Shown piece after piece: positions 41,748 to 50,582 of a DNA stretch of 64,000 nt (position 1 is its first letter; every line of letters begins with the position of its first letter). Origin of the DNA: Mycobacterium paraterrae (GTDB taxonomy: Bacteria > Actinomycetota > Actinomycetes > Mycobacteriales > Mycobacteriaceae); contig NZ_CP092488.2 of NCBI RefSeq assembly GCF_022430545.2, positions 5,208,001-5,272,000 on the forward strand, given 5' to 3'. The translations under genes and the position numbers were made by a program. A model generated the notes under the pieces. That model was not told where the DNA came from. It ran no database searches and saw nothing but the letters and a program-made list of their open reading frames with translations.

Positions 41748-42647
41748 TCAGGCGATGAATGCTTTTTCGAGTGCGGCGCATTGCCGATCGAAAAAGCTCT
41801 GCGCCACTGGGGTTTTGGCGGCGACGATGTCGAATCCGTGGAAAGCTCCTTCGACGACGTCGAGCTCACAGCTCACATCCGCGGCGCGCAGCCTGTGCGC
41901 ATATTCCACGTCCTGGCCGTAGAGCGGATCCACCGTTCCCACGCCCATCCACGCGGGAGGAAGATTGGATAGGTCGTCGCGCCGCGACGGCACAGCAGCC
42001 TGGCGATCGGCGCCCTTGAGGTACGCCTGCCACCCCAGCCGATCGCTCTTTTCGCTCCACATCCGGTAGTGCGGACTCTCCAGGCCCGGGCGACTCGACG
42101 GACGATCATCGACCATGGGGTACACCAGCAACTGGAACAACGGCATCACTTCGCCGCGATCGCGCGCCAGCAGCGCCAGCGCGGCCGCCAGACCGCCACC
42201 CGCACTGGCGCCACCGATCGCGATCCGACCCGGATCCACGCCGGACAACCGGGCCAACCACGTCAGCGCTGAGTAGCAGTCCTCCAATGCGGCCGGAAAG
42301 GGATCCCTTGGAGCGAGCCGATATTCGACCGATGCGACCGGAACGCCCACGCGCTCAACGAATCGTTGGCACAGCTTGTCGTCCTGTGCCGCTGTTCCGA
42401 TGACGTATCCGCCGCCGTGGATCCACAACAGTGCGCCCCCGTGCGCGCACTCACGCTGGGGCGGGTAGAGCCTGATCCCCGCGCTTGACGTGATCGTGAG
42501 GACCTCGACACCCTCGCGCGCGGACGGGACGAATCGGGTCAGGCGGCGGATCGCCGGCAGCGTCACTTTGTTGAACGGCGACCGGGGAAGCACCCGGGCG
42601 ATACCCCTCAAGTCGGGGTGGTAGCGATCAGATCGGATACGTGACAC
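41748..42647 (-). CDS. Alpha/beta hydrolase, hormone-sensitive-lipase family
   Basis: This 299-residue esterase has the oxyanion motif HGGG (77-80), the nucleophile Ser148 in GGASAGGG, a later Asp region and His in GAFHGFD. The HSL family cleaves short esters. In a terpenoid/sterol cluster it could remove acyl groups or open a lactone. The start shown overlaps the 3' end of the upstream SDR by 20 bases; a later start is possible. Confidence 0.9.
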   Translation of the reverse strand: MSRIRSDRYHPDLRGIARVLPRSPFNKVTLPAIRRLTRFVPSAREGVEVLTITSSAGIRLYPPQRECAHGGALLWIHGGGYVIGTAAQDDKLCQRFVERVGVPVASVEYRLAPRDPFPAALEDCYSALTWLARLSGVDPGRIAIGGASAGGGLAAALALLARDRGEVMPLFQLLVYPMVDDRPSSRPGLESPHYRMWSEKSDRLGWQAYLKGADRQAAVPSRRDDLSNLPPAWMGVGTVDPLYGQDVEYAHRLRAADVSCELDVVEGAFHGFDIVAAKTPVAQSFFDRQCAALEKAFIA

Positions 42648-43557
42648 CGGTCAACTCCTCCGACACAGTCCACAATTGTTTCTGCACTTTTTGGTCGTAG
42701 GACTTCTTGCTGGAACGGACGAGCGTCGGGTAGCCCGCCATCTCCAGGAATCCATCCGGTCCCCAGTACTGGCCACCGTGCACATCGGGCATCGTCGCGG
42801 CGTACAGCTGTGGCAGTGCGCCCTTCGCGGGATCCTGGCCGATGAAAAGGTCCGAAAACTTCATCATCGTCTGGACCGGTTTGCCCATGTTGCGGAAGAG
42901 ATCGGACTTCGTATAGCCGGGGTGCGCGGTCACCGTGATCAGTGGCGCGCCCGATGTGACCAGCCGCCGATGAAGTTCGTAGCAGAACATCAGGTTCGCC
43001 AGCTTCGACTGAGCGTAGGCCAGCGCGCTGCTGTACCGGCGCTCCCACTGGAGATCGTCGAAATGGATGGCACCGCCGAGCTTGTGGTCCAAACTCGCCA
43101 CGACAACCACTCGGGCGCCGTCGACGCCGAGCATGTCCTCGAGTAGCAGTCCCGTGAGCGCAAAGTGGCCGAGGTGGTTGGTGGCGAACTGCAACTCGAA
43201 CCCGTCAGGCGTCGTCGTCTTGGCCGGGAATGCCACCGCGGCATTGTTGATCAGCAAGTCGATCCGCGGGTGCGCGGCTCGGAGTTCGGCCGCCGCGGCG
43301 CGCACCGATTGCAACGAGCTCAGATCGAGTTCTTGGACACTCACGTCGGCGTCGGGCGCCACGTCGAGAATGCGCTTGCGGGCGGCCTCTCCCTTGTCGA
43401 CATCGCGTACTGCAAGGACTACCGAGGCGCCATGTTCGGCGAGTGCGCGTGCAGTGTCATAACCGAGCCCGGTATTGGCGCCGGTGACGATCGCGACCCG
43501 CCCACTCTGGTCGGGTATGTCCGATTGGGTCCACTTCCGTTTTTGCGCGGCAAGCAT
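42628..43557 (-). CDS. SDR of the retinol-dehydrogenase-like type
   Basis: This 309-residue SDR has the loop TGANTGLG (25-32), NNAA (104-107), Tyr181 and Lys185. It matches a mycobacterial group of oxidoreductases that begin KWTQSDIPDQSGRVAIVTGANTGLG. I set the start at ATG 43557, close to that conserved opening, because the longer frame upstream has no family character. No strong ribosome site is visible, so a start up to 43698 is possible. It pairs with the HSL-type esterase as an operon. Confidence 0.87.
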   Translation of the reverse strand: MLAAQKRKWTQSDIPDQSGRVAIVTGANTGLGYDTARALAEHGASVVLAVRDVDKGEAARKRILDVAPDADVSVQELDLSSLQSVRAAAAELRAAHPRIDLLINNAAVAFPAKTTTPDGFELQFATNHLGHFALTGLLLEDMLGVDGARVVVVASLDHKLGGAIHFDDLQWERRYSSALAYAQSKLANLMFCYELHRRLVTSGAPLITVTAHPGYTKSDLFRNMGKPVQTMMKFSDLFIGQDPAKGALPQLYAATMPDVHGGQYWGPDGFLEMAGYPTLVRSSKKSYDQKVQKQLWTVSEELTGVTYPI

Positions 43558-44240
43558 GCGATCAGGCTGATGAAGATCACCGGTGAGGTCAATGCGGCGC
43601 AGCGAAGTTGATAATCGATTCTCCCGACGCAGCTCGTCGCTCTGCTCATCATCAGTCCCGGAGCAGGCACTTTCGACGATAATTTCTCCTGATGCCATCT
43701 CACTGTGCGAGAAGTGTTCCACCTGGTCGCATTTGCAGGCAGCATTGACCAACGGCGCGGCCGCCTATCAGATGACCGAGACTGCTGATCACACCCCTCA
43801 GTCGTTCACGTTGTGATGTCGCCTCTTTCGAACCAGCGAAGGATCCGACGTAAAACACTCATACATAGAATGTCTTAACATTCTCAAGCAAAGTTCAGGC
43901 GGAACGGTTCCTGTCGATCAGCAGCAAGTCATTGTCGCTGTGTGAACTAGGGATCCGAGCGGGATGACGATGTCACGTTGTACACAGCCGGAATCCGCGG
44001 CGCCGCAGTGCAGCTCAACGCGCGACTCTCGCGACGCACGTCTTCAGGACATGACTGGGCGACTCAACGACGCCCGGTGCCAAGATGGACGGGACTTCAG
44101 TTCGACCTTCAACTTCAGTTGACGGTGCGACATTTTATGAATTACTGTCTCATTCTGAGGTCGAGTTCACATGACAGGGTGGCTGTTGAACACCGACCAG
44201 CGCATCACCTAGGCCCCACGATGCCGCGGCTGACGCTCGA
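43558..44240. other. Long gene-poor gap with an 18-bp perfect palindrome
   Basis: This stretch of about 680 bases has no convincing gene and is more AT-rich than its surroundings from 43840 on. AGAATGTCTTAACATTCT at 43867-43884 is a perfect inverted repeat (7-base arms, CTTA centre) and a good operator candidate for the SDR/esterase operon, for the P450 at 44241, or for both. I see nothing else in it. Confidence 0.5.
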
Positions 44241-45551
44241 GTGGGAGTCGCGCGGAAAGTCCTTCACGCTAGGAGAACAGCGATTTCTACCCCGACATCG
44301 AGTTCAGCGCGCCAGTTTCATCGTCACAAAATCTCATCATCGACGTTCTGGGAGTCGCCTTTTGAGGAACGCGATCAAGTGTTCGCCGAACTCCGTGCCG
44401 AAGACGGCCTTACCTGGCACGAGCCGTTCGACTCTCCGTTTCCACACGAGGAGAAAGGCTTTTGGGCTGTCACCAAGCACGCCGACGTCAAGTACGTGAG
44501 CATGAACAGCGACATGTTCGTCTCTAGCGAGGGCATCTCGATTGAACCGATGCCCGCCGAGATCCAGCGTGCGACTGCCTTTTTCCTGACGATGGACCCT
44601 CCTGAGCACACGCGGTACCGGCGACTGATCAGCAGCGCATTCACCCCACGGCAGGTGCGCATGATCGAGCAGCAGATCCAAGACAACGCCCGCGAGATCG
44701 TCGACCACCTCATCACCGTTCTGCAGGACGGGACGAAGGTCGACTTTGTCTCCGAGTGCGCCTGCAAGCTGCCGATGCACACCATCTCCGACATGATCGG
44801 CATAGACCGCTCCGACCGGGACGCCATCTTAGCTGCGGCTGAGGCGTTGTCCGGCGCGAGCGACGACGACTACACCGCAGCCGAAGACAAAGCCATCCAC
44901 ATGATGACGCAGTTCGGGGTGCTGACCCAAGCGGGCATCGACCTCGCGCGTCGACGCCGTGTGGAAGGCCGCGACGACCTGATGACCAACATCGTCAACG
45001 CTGAAGTCGATGGGCACCGCCTGACCGACGAGGAGATAGGAGCTTTTCTCGTCCTTCTGTCAGTGGCTGGTAGCGACACGACCAAGCAAGCAACGTCTCA
45101 CGCCCTCAAGGCGTTAATGGACCGCCCCGAGCAACTGGCCTGGCTGATGGCGGATTTTGATAATCGCATCGACACCGCAATCGACGAATTCGTCCGATGG
45201 GCCACTCCCGTCCTATCTTTCGCGCGGCAGGCTGTCGTCGACGCCGAGGTCGGCGGAACCCAAGTGAGGGCCGGCGACAAGCTGGGCTTGTTTTATTGCT
45301 CGGCGAATCGCGACTCGGCGGTATTCGATGATCCACACGAGTTTCGCCTGGAGCGGACACCGAACAATCACTTCGGCTTCGGCGGTGGCGGCACGCACTT
45401 TTGTCTCGGCAGTCAACTCGCACGAATGGAGCTGCGCAGCCTGTTCTTTGAGCTCCTTACACGGCTACCCAAGGTGACGGTCGGATCGCCGGAGTACCTC
45501 AGCAGCAGTGTCATTCATGGTGTCAAGAGGATGACGATCCAGCGCCTGTGA
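44241..45551 (+). CDS. Cytochrome P450 with CYP125/CYP124-like heme loop, N-terminus uncertain
   Basis: This P450 has AGSDTT (276-281 counted from 44241), ExxR in DEFVRW and the heme loop FGGGGTHFCLG with Cys388. The extra glycine between Phe and Cys, one more than in the common FGxGxHxC loop, is also found in CYP125 (steroid C26/27-hydroxylase). A CYP125/CYP124-like role in terminal oxidation of a branched or steroid side chain is therefore a fair inference. The frame opens with GTG 44241, but the first 30 residues do not look like P450. A ribosome site AGGAGAA at 44270 suggests a later, non-ATG start. Confidence 0.87.
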   Translation: MGVARKVLHARRTAISTPTSSSARQFHRHKISSSTFWESPFEERDQVFAELRAEDGLTWHEPFDSPFPHEEKGFWAVTKHADVKYVSMNSDMFVSSEGISIEPMPAEIQRATAFFLTMDPPEHTRYRRLISSAFTPRQVRMIEQQIQDNAREIVDHLITVLQDGTKVDFVSECACKLPMHTISDMIGIDRSDRDAILAAAEALSGASDDDYTAAEDKAIHMMTQFGVLTQAGIDLARRRRVEGRDDLMTNIVNAEVDGHRLTDEEIGAFLVLLSVAGSDTTKQATSHALKALMDRPEQLAWLMADFDNRIDTAIDEFVRWATPVLSFARQAVVDAEVGGTQVRAGDKLGLFYCSANRDSAVFDDPHEFRLERTPNNHFGFGGGGTHFCLGSQLARMELRSLFFELLTRLPKVTVGSPEYLSSSVIHGVKRMTIQRL

Positions 45552-45558
45552 CCGCCGG

Positions 45559-46425
45559 CTATTCGCCGAGATTCTCATCGACCCAGTCGACGATTTGCGG
45601 TGCGAGTTGCTTCCAATTCGTCCATACCGACACGCCGTTGTCCCGGCTGTCTTCGAACCGGTCGAGGAACTCGCGGTCTCCCCAGACGGGGTCGATGATG
45701 TGGGCGTTCTTGAGATTCGCGGCGAGGCGTTCCGATGTCGCGCGGGTGTGGTAGTAGTCGCTTTCGCCGCTGCGGAACACCAGTACCGGCAGTGTGATTG
45801 CCGCAGCTTCCTCATCCGAGAGGCCTGCGACCAGTGGGTCGCCACATGCGCAGTAAGCGTGTGCCCAGCGTTCCATTGTTTCGATGAACGTCTTTTTGTC
45901 CTGGGCGAGGAATCGCTCACGGTTGCGGGGATTCCGTTCGATGACCTCTGCCCAGGTGGGCAGATCCGCTACGTCAGCCATGGTCCCGTTCCACGCTGCC
46001 CGGATCGAGGGGAAGTTGTAGACCTCGGCCAGCGACATGCTGCCGAATGCGCCGCCACTGACCCACCACATGACAACGGCTCGCGCGATTTCCGGATGTC
46101 GCGCCGCGGCGAGCAATGAGATCCGTGCGCCTCCGGAGCCGCCGACCAAGACTGTCGGGCCGAGGTCGAGATCGACGATCAACTGGGCAAGCGATTCGGC
46201 CTGCATCACCGACTCCGAGCTGCCTTCGAAGCACACCGCGGACGCGCCGCAGTTGAGCCGGTCGTAGATTACGACCTTCTTGCCGCGATCTGCGATCGCC
46301 TCCGCCAGCTCGCGCACACCCCCAGCATCTTTGCTGAAACGCCCACCGCCAGTGAGGATGTAGGGCTCACCGTCGCCGATGATTTCGTATTCGATCTCGA
46401 GCTCACCCTGATGCACGACTGGCAT
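45559..46425 (-). CDS. Alpha/beta hydrolase
   Basis: This 288-residue hydrolase opens VHQGELEIEYEIIGDGEPYILTGG, typical of the epoxide-hydrolase/C-C-hydrolase-like branch. The nucleophile elbow is GGSGGAR (Ser97), with Asp and His candidates later. It is convergent with the P450 that ends at 45551 and is followed (upstream on its own strand) by another P450 46 bases away, so the two leftward genes may be one operon. Confidence 0.88.
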   Translation of the reverse strand: MPVVHQGELEIEYEIIGDGEPYILTGGGRFSKDAGGVRELAEAIADRGKKVVIYDRLNCGASAVCFEGSSESVMQAESLAQLIVDLDLGPTVLVGGSGGARISLLAAARHPEIARAVVMWWVSGGAFGSMSLAEVYNFPSIRAAWNGTMADVADLPTWAEVIERNPRNRERFLAQDKKTFIETMERWAHAYCACGDPLVAGLSDEEAAAITLPVLVFRSGESDYYHTRATSERLAANLKNAHIIDPVWGDREFLDRFEDSRDNGVSVWTNWKQLAPQIVDWVDENLGE

Positions 46426-46471
46426 TGTTACCTCTCACATCCGAATTGCACGCGTCGGCACGCGCTCCCTG

Positions 46472-47674
46472 TCACACCGAGATCGGCACGCTCGACGGCC
46501 CGCGCACCGAGCTGGTGTGAACGAATTTGACGTTCGACTCGTCGACGGCCCATTCGGGGAAGCGCTTCAACGTCTCCTCCAAAGCCACCCTGGCCTCGAG
46601 CCGGGCCAGCGCCGCACCCAAGCAGAAGTGCGAGCCGTGCCCGAAACTGACGTGGCGGATACCGGTTCGTGTCACGTCGAAGTCGTCCGGCCGCTCGTAC
46701 TGACGCTCGTCACGGCCTGCCGCGCCGGTCAGTAAGACGACCTTTGCTCCAGCCGGAATGACGCTGCCGTGAAAACTGGCGTCGCGCAACGCGAACCGCC
46801 CCTGAACCGGAGACGGTGCGTCGTACCGAAGGAGCTCTTCGACAGCGCCGCCGATCAACCCGGGATCGGCCACCAATTTTGCGCGCTGCTCGGGATTGCG
46901 CGCCAGCGTGAGCGCCGCCCATCCGAGAAGTCTCGCCACCGTCTCGTTGCCCGCGACGTTGATCATCGCGATGAACATCAGCAGCTCTCCGTCGTCAAGT
47001 CGGCGCGGTTTCGCGTCGGGCAGCACAAGATCCGAAGTCATCAGATCGCTGACAATGTCGGTTGCACTCTGCTCTCGACGCAGGTCGATCTGCTGCTGGT
47101 AGTACGCGTAGAGGTTGACTGAGGCCTGGATTCCCTCGGCGCTGAGTTCGGTACTCCCCTCATCGCGGTGCAACTGCGCGTCCGACCACTCGCGCAAGTT
47201 GTCGTGATCTTGTTCGGGGAAGCCGAGCAGCGAGCTGATCACCATCACCGGAAGTTTGGCCGAGAAGCTTTCGACGAAGTCGAACCCACCGGTGCCGACA
47301 TAGCGATCCAGATAGCCCCTACAGAGCTCGCGGATGTGATCCTCGAGTTCGGCGACCCGGCTGCGAAAGAACGTGCGATTGACCATCTTTCGCAGGCAGG
47401 TGTGGTCGGGCGGATCCATCATGATCATGGGTTGGGGCGCAGGCAATGCTTCCTCGCTGATGGTGTCGAGAATAATGCCGTGTTCAGAGGAGAATGTTTC
47501 AGTGTCCAACGACGCCGCCATGACGTCGTCGAATCGGCTCAGCGCATAGAAGTCGTGCTCCGCGTTGTAGTACAGCGGCGCTTCGTCCCGCATCCGTTTC
47601 CACACCGAGTACGGCTCGACGTGCAAAGCGCGGTCGTAGGGGTCCCAGCGCAGATCCGTCGTTGTCATCGGCAC
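46472..47674 (-). CDS. Cytochrome P450
   Basis: This 400-residue P450 has AGNETV (241-246), ExxR at Glu280/Arg283 and FGHGSHFCLG with Cys351. It is divergent from the crotonase gene at 47775. By layout it resembles the P450 at 10877-12109 (RYDAPSPVQGR compared with RYEAPSQYQVR after the ExxR site), so these two may be paralogues acting on related intermediates. Confidence 0.93.
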   Translation of the reverse strand: MPMTTTDLRWDPYDRALHVEPYSVWKRMRDEAPLYYNAEHDFYALSRFDDVMAASLDTETFSSEHGIILDTISEEALPAPQPMIMMDPPDHTCLRKMVNRTFFRSRVAELEDHIRELCRGYLDRYVGTGGFDFVESFSAKLPVMVISSLLGFPEQDHDNLREWSDAQLHRDEGSTELSAEGIQASVNLYAYYQQQIDLRREQSATDIVSDLMTSDLVLPDAKPRRLDDGELLMFIAMINVAGNETVARLLGWAALTLARNPEQRAKLVADPGLIGGAVEELLRYDAPSPVQGRFALRDASFHGSVIPAGAKVVLLTGAAGRDERQYERPDDFDVTRTGIRHVSFGHGSHFCLGAALARLEARVALEETLKRFPEWAVDESNVKFVHTSSVRGPSSVPISV

Positions 47675-47774
47675 CGTCCTTCCGTTTGGAACAGTATTAC
47701 AGAAAATGTCTCACAGAATCATCAGTGCGTTAACCTTTTCAAAGCCAGGCAGACCAACAGCGGGAGGTAAACAG

Positions 47775-48587
47775 GTGGAGACGCGACAGCTGGGCCATGT
47801 CGTCTATGAGAAGGACGGGGCAATCGCGCGCATCATCCTGGATAACGCCGATCGCGCCAACGCCCAAACCTCTGAGATGGTCCATGGCGTCAATCAAGCG
47901 CTCGACGACGCGCAGTACGACTACGACATCAAGGTCGTCATCATCAAAGCCAACGGCAAGGGATTCTGCTCGGGTCACATTCCCGACGGCAGTTACCCGG
48001 AGTTCAAGGCCGAAAGCGAGGCGTCCGGGAAAATATGGCGCTCGGCGGCGCAGCTGTTCTTATGGCCAGTGCTCAAGCTCTGGGAGTTTCCCAAGCCGGT
48101 CATCGCGCAGGTCCATGGATACGCCATCGGTGGCGGCACGACCTGGGCCCTTATTCCAGAAATCACCGTGTGCAGCGACGACGCCTGGTTTCAGATGCCG
48201 CTAGTTCCCGGCTTCGGGCTTCCCGGATCGGAAACCATGTTCGAGCCATGGGTGTTCATGAACTACAAGCGCGCCGCCGAATACCTTTACACCGCACAGA
48301 AGATCACCGCGGCACAGGCACTCGAGTTTGGACTGGTGAACCGAGTCGTGCCGAAGGATCAACTCGAGGCGGAGGTCGAAGAGCTGGCGGCGAAGATCGC
48401 CAAGGCGCCGCTGATCACCCTGCAAGCGACCAAGGCCGGGATCCTACGTGCCTGGGAGAACATGGGATTCAGGACGCATCAGCAAGCCAGCAACGACCTG
48501 CAGGCGGTCGTGACCGGTTCGAAGGAATTCATGGACTACATGGCCGAACTGATGAAGAAGGCGGCCAAGCCGGCGGACCGCGTCTAA
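47775..48587 (+). CDS. Enoyl-CoA hydratase/isomerase (crotonase) family protein
   Basis: This 270-residue crotonase-fold protein probably acts on an acyl-CoA. The oxyanion segment GYAIGGGTTW (116-125) is present. The catalytic glutamates of true enoyl-CoA hydratase are not: the place of the PE-x-x-x-G motif reads MPLVPGFG (141-148), and the usual AGADL reads SGHIPDG. It may therefore catalyse another crotonase reaction such as isomerisation or C-C cleavage. I chose GTG 47775 because GGGAGG lies 7 bases upstream; the ATG at 47706 has no such support. A TetR gene follows. Confidence 0.88.
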   Translation: METRQLGHVVYEKDGAIARIILDNADRANAQTSEMVHGVNQALDDAQYDYDIKVVIIKANGKGFCSGHIPDGSYPEFKAESEASGKIWRSAAQLFLWPVLKLWEFPKPVIAQVHGYAIGGGTTWALIPEITVCSDDAWFQMPLVPGFGLPGSETMFEPWVFMNYKRAAEYLYTAQKITAAQALEFGLVNRVVPKDQLEAEVEELAAKIAKAPLITLQATKAGILRAWENMGFRTHQQASNDLQAVVTGSKEFMDYMAELMKKAAKPADRV

Positions 48588-48616
48588 GTGCACGAAATTC
48601 GTTGCGATCGCACCGT

Positions 48617-48630
48617 TTCAGGCGCCTGAA
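48617..48630. promoter_or_regulatory. 14-bp perfect palindrome between crotonase and TetR genes
   Basis: TTCAGGCGCCTGAA is a perfect dyad without a loop, so it suits protein binding better than a terminator hairpin. It lies 30 bases after the crotonase stop and 112 before the TetR start. Confidence 0.45.
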
Positions 48631-48741
48631 CGTCGGGCCGGTCCGGTGTTACGTCGAGAAGGCAGAAAGGCATCCGTGCCGCGTACGATGCGAACGGTGC
48701 GGGGAGGCATGCAGCAGCATCCGAAACGATAAGGGAAAGTA

Positions 48742-49356
48742 ATGGCGACTTCACAGGCGGCGGCAGAGGTCGAGAATCCGGACGAACGGGATCATCGGCG
48801 CGATCAAATCCTTGAAGCCGCTTCCGTGTGCTTCGGCCATCTGGGTGTCCAGCGCACGAACATCGCCGACGTAGCACGGGTGGCCAATCTGTCGCGCGCA
48901 ACGGTGTACCGCTATTTCGAAGACCGCAAACAACTCGTGGAGGCTGCACTCAAGTTCGGGGCCGAGAAGTTCTACCAGCAGGTCGCCGAGGCGATGGCCG
49001 AAAAGTCCACGCTGGCAGAGCAAATGGGCGCCATGGCGCAGGTCCACGCCACCATTCTGCGGGACCATCGAACCCGCAGCGGTCTGATGTCCGAGGACAC
49101 CGAGCTGATGCGGCACCTGATCACCGACGGTGACGCGGCGGTCCGGCGCTCGATGGAGTTTCTGTTGCCCTACGTCAGTCAAGCGCAAGTGCGGGGTGAG
49201 GTCGGCCCGAGAGTCGACGTACGAGCGGCGAGCGAGTGGCTGGCGCGCATCATCTACTCCTTCTCGGCGATAGACAAGGCGCAGACTTTCGATATCGCCG
49301 AGCCTGACGCGGTCGGCAGGTACGTTGAGGCATTCGCAATCAACGGTCTGCGCTGA
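48742..49356 (+). CDS. TetR-family transcriptional regulator
   Basis: This 204-residue regulator has an N-terminal helix-turn-helix (TNIADVARVANLSRATVYRYF, about 36-56) and a ligand domain. Its C-terminal layout (EWLARIIYSFSAIDK) resembles the TetR at 9695 (EWIARILFSLFTTPS), so the two are likely relatives that sense related ligands. AAGGGAAAG precedes the ATG. It is a candidate regulator for the crotonase/P450 divergon. Confidence 0.92.
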   Translation: MATSQAAAEVENPDERDHRRDQILEAASVCFGHLGVQRTNIADVARVANLSRATVYRYFEDRKQLVEAALKFGAEKFYQQVAEAMAEKSTLAEQMGAMAQVHATILRDHRTRSGLMSEDTELMRHLITDGDAAVRRSMEFLLPYVSQAQVRGEVGPRVDVRAASEWLARIIYSFSAIDKAQTFDIAEPDAVGRYVEAFAINGLR

Positions 49357-49511
49357 TCTCGACCCGCTTCACACCCAAGACGGCGATACAAAGTTTGGTT
49401 TGGCGTCTCTTCGAGGTCGCGCTGAGTTCTCCGGGTGCACCAGGCGGCGAGGTCGAAGGACACAATGAACATCATCGGTGGCAAAGCGCAGTCATTGCAC
49501 GAGAACTCGCG

Positions 49512-50267
49512 ATGAACGGTCCCGATCTAGAGGGCCGGCGCATCGTTGTGGTGGGCGCCTCGGCCGGTATCGGCCGGGCTTTCGCGGGCCGCGCGATAGC
49601 CCAAGGCGCTCGACTCGTCGTCGTAGCGCGTCGCGAGTTGCCTGCGGAGGTACTGGCCGACGCCGTTGCCGCGACATCGATCTCTGCCGACATCCGAATT
49701 CCGAGCGACTGCGCACGCATCGGGCGAACATCGTCCGAGGCGCTTGGCGAAGTCGATCTGCTGTTGATCACGGCGGGATACGCGCCGTTGCGGCCGTTCT
49801 CCGAGGTCGACGCGGACGATTGGACCAAAGTGCTGACCACGAATGTGATCGGCGTTCATCAAGTCATCCGGGCACACCTTCCCGTGTTAGCCCCCTCTGC
49901 CGTGGTCGCGGTGTTGTCATCTGACTCGGTCCGCCATCCCTATCGCGCGCTCGGCGCCTACTCCGCCAGCAAGGCCGCGTTGGAGCGAAGCTTGGTTGCC
50001 TGGCGGCTCGAACACCCGGGGCTTCGATTCAGCTGCGTGGAGATCGGTGCCACCGTTCCGACTGACTTCGTCTCCGAATTCGACCCTGAGTTGCTCGGAG
50101 TTGCTGCGGGTGAATGGATTTCGCGGGGGCTCGTGCCAACGGTTCACATGAGCCCAGAGGGCGTGGCCGACACTATGGCGGGCATCTTCGCCAGCGCACT
50201 GGATAACCCGAACGTCGGGGTTGACCACCTCATCCTCAGATCCCCCGCCGCCCCGATGAGCGTATGA
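49512..50267 (+). CDS. Short-chain dehydrogenase/reductase
   Basis: This 251-residue SDR has the loop GASAGIG (15-21), Tyr150 and Lys154, with WRLEHPGLRF after the active site, making it the third member of the subfamily seen at 23544 and 36130. It starts at ATG 49512; codons before it in frame have no family support. It is the last gene of the catabolic cluster before the integrative element, which begins about 80 bases later. Confidence 0.88.
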   Translation: MNGPDLEGRRIVVVGASAGIGRAFAGRAIAQGARLVVVARRELPAEVLADAVAATSISADIRIPSDCARIGRTSSEALGEVDLLLITAGYAPLRPFSEVDADDWTKVLTTNVIGVHQVIRAHLPVLAPSAVVAVLSSDSVRHPYRALGAYSASKAALERSLVAWRLEHPGLRFSCVEIGATVPTDFVSEFDPELLGVAAGEWISRGLVPTVHMSPEGVADTMAGIFASALDNPNVGVDHLILRSPAAPMSV

Positions 50268-50348
50268 GCGGTCGGTGTTGGCCAAAGAGCACGCCGACTG
50301 CGCCGCGCTCGCCGTCCACTAGGCGCCATACGGGCCATAAGCGGGCGT

Positions 50349-50393
50349 TTTAAGTGGGGCGGGCGGGGCTCAAACCCGCGACCAACGGATTAT
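50349..50393. repeat. attL-like copy of tRNA-Met 3' half
   Basis: This 45-bp stretch matches 58071-58115 with two differences (at 50356 and the CTCAAACC/CTCGAACC position) and then diverges sharply. It covers the T-arm and acceptor half of the tRNA and has no 5' half, so it is not a functional tRNA. The surrounding gap 50268-50582 shows no gene. Confidence 0.85.
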
Positions 50394-50582
50394 CAGAGTG
50401 CTCGACCTGGAGTTTGGTCATCAACGGTAGTGGTGGCAACTAGTTGGCAAAGGGGTTAAGCAGCTGCGCGACAACAGGTCTCAGCAACGCGAAATAACTG
50501 AAGGAAACTGCTATTGATTAGTGCTCTGCGGACCAGCTGCGGACTGGACGCTACTCACGCCGCACTCGACAGCGTTGGTAGA

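Noticed and set aside
50351..50400. A second functional tRNA gene at the left edge of the island
   Set aside because: Only the 3' half of a tRNA is present; the 5' half and the anticodon region are missing, so it is an attachment-site copy.
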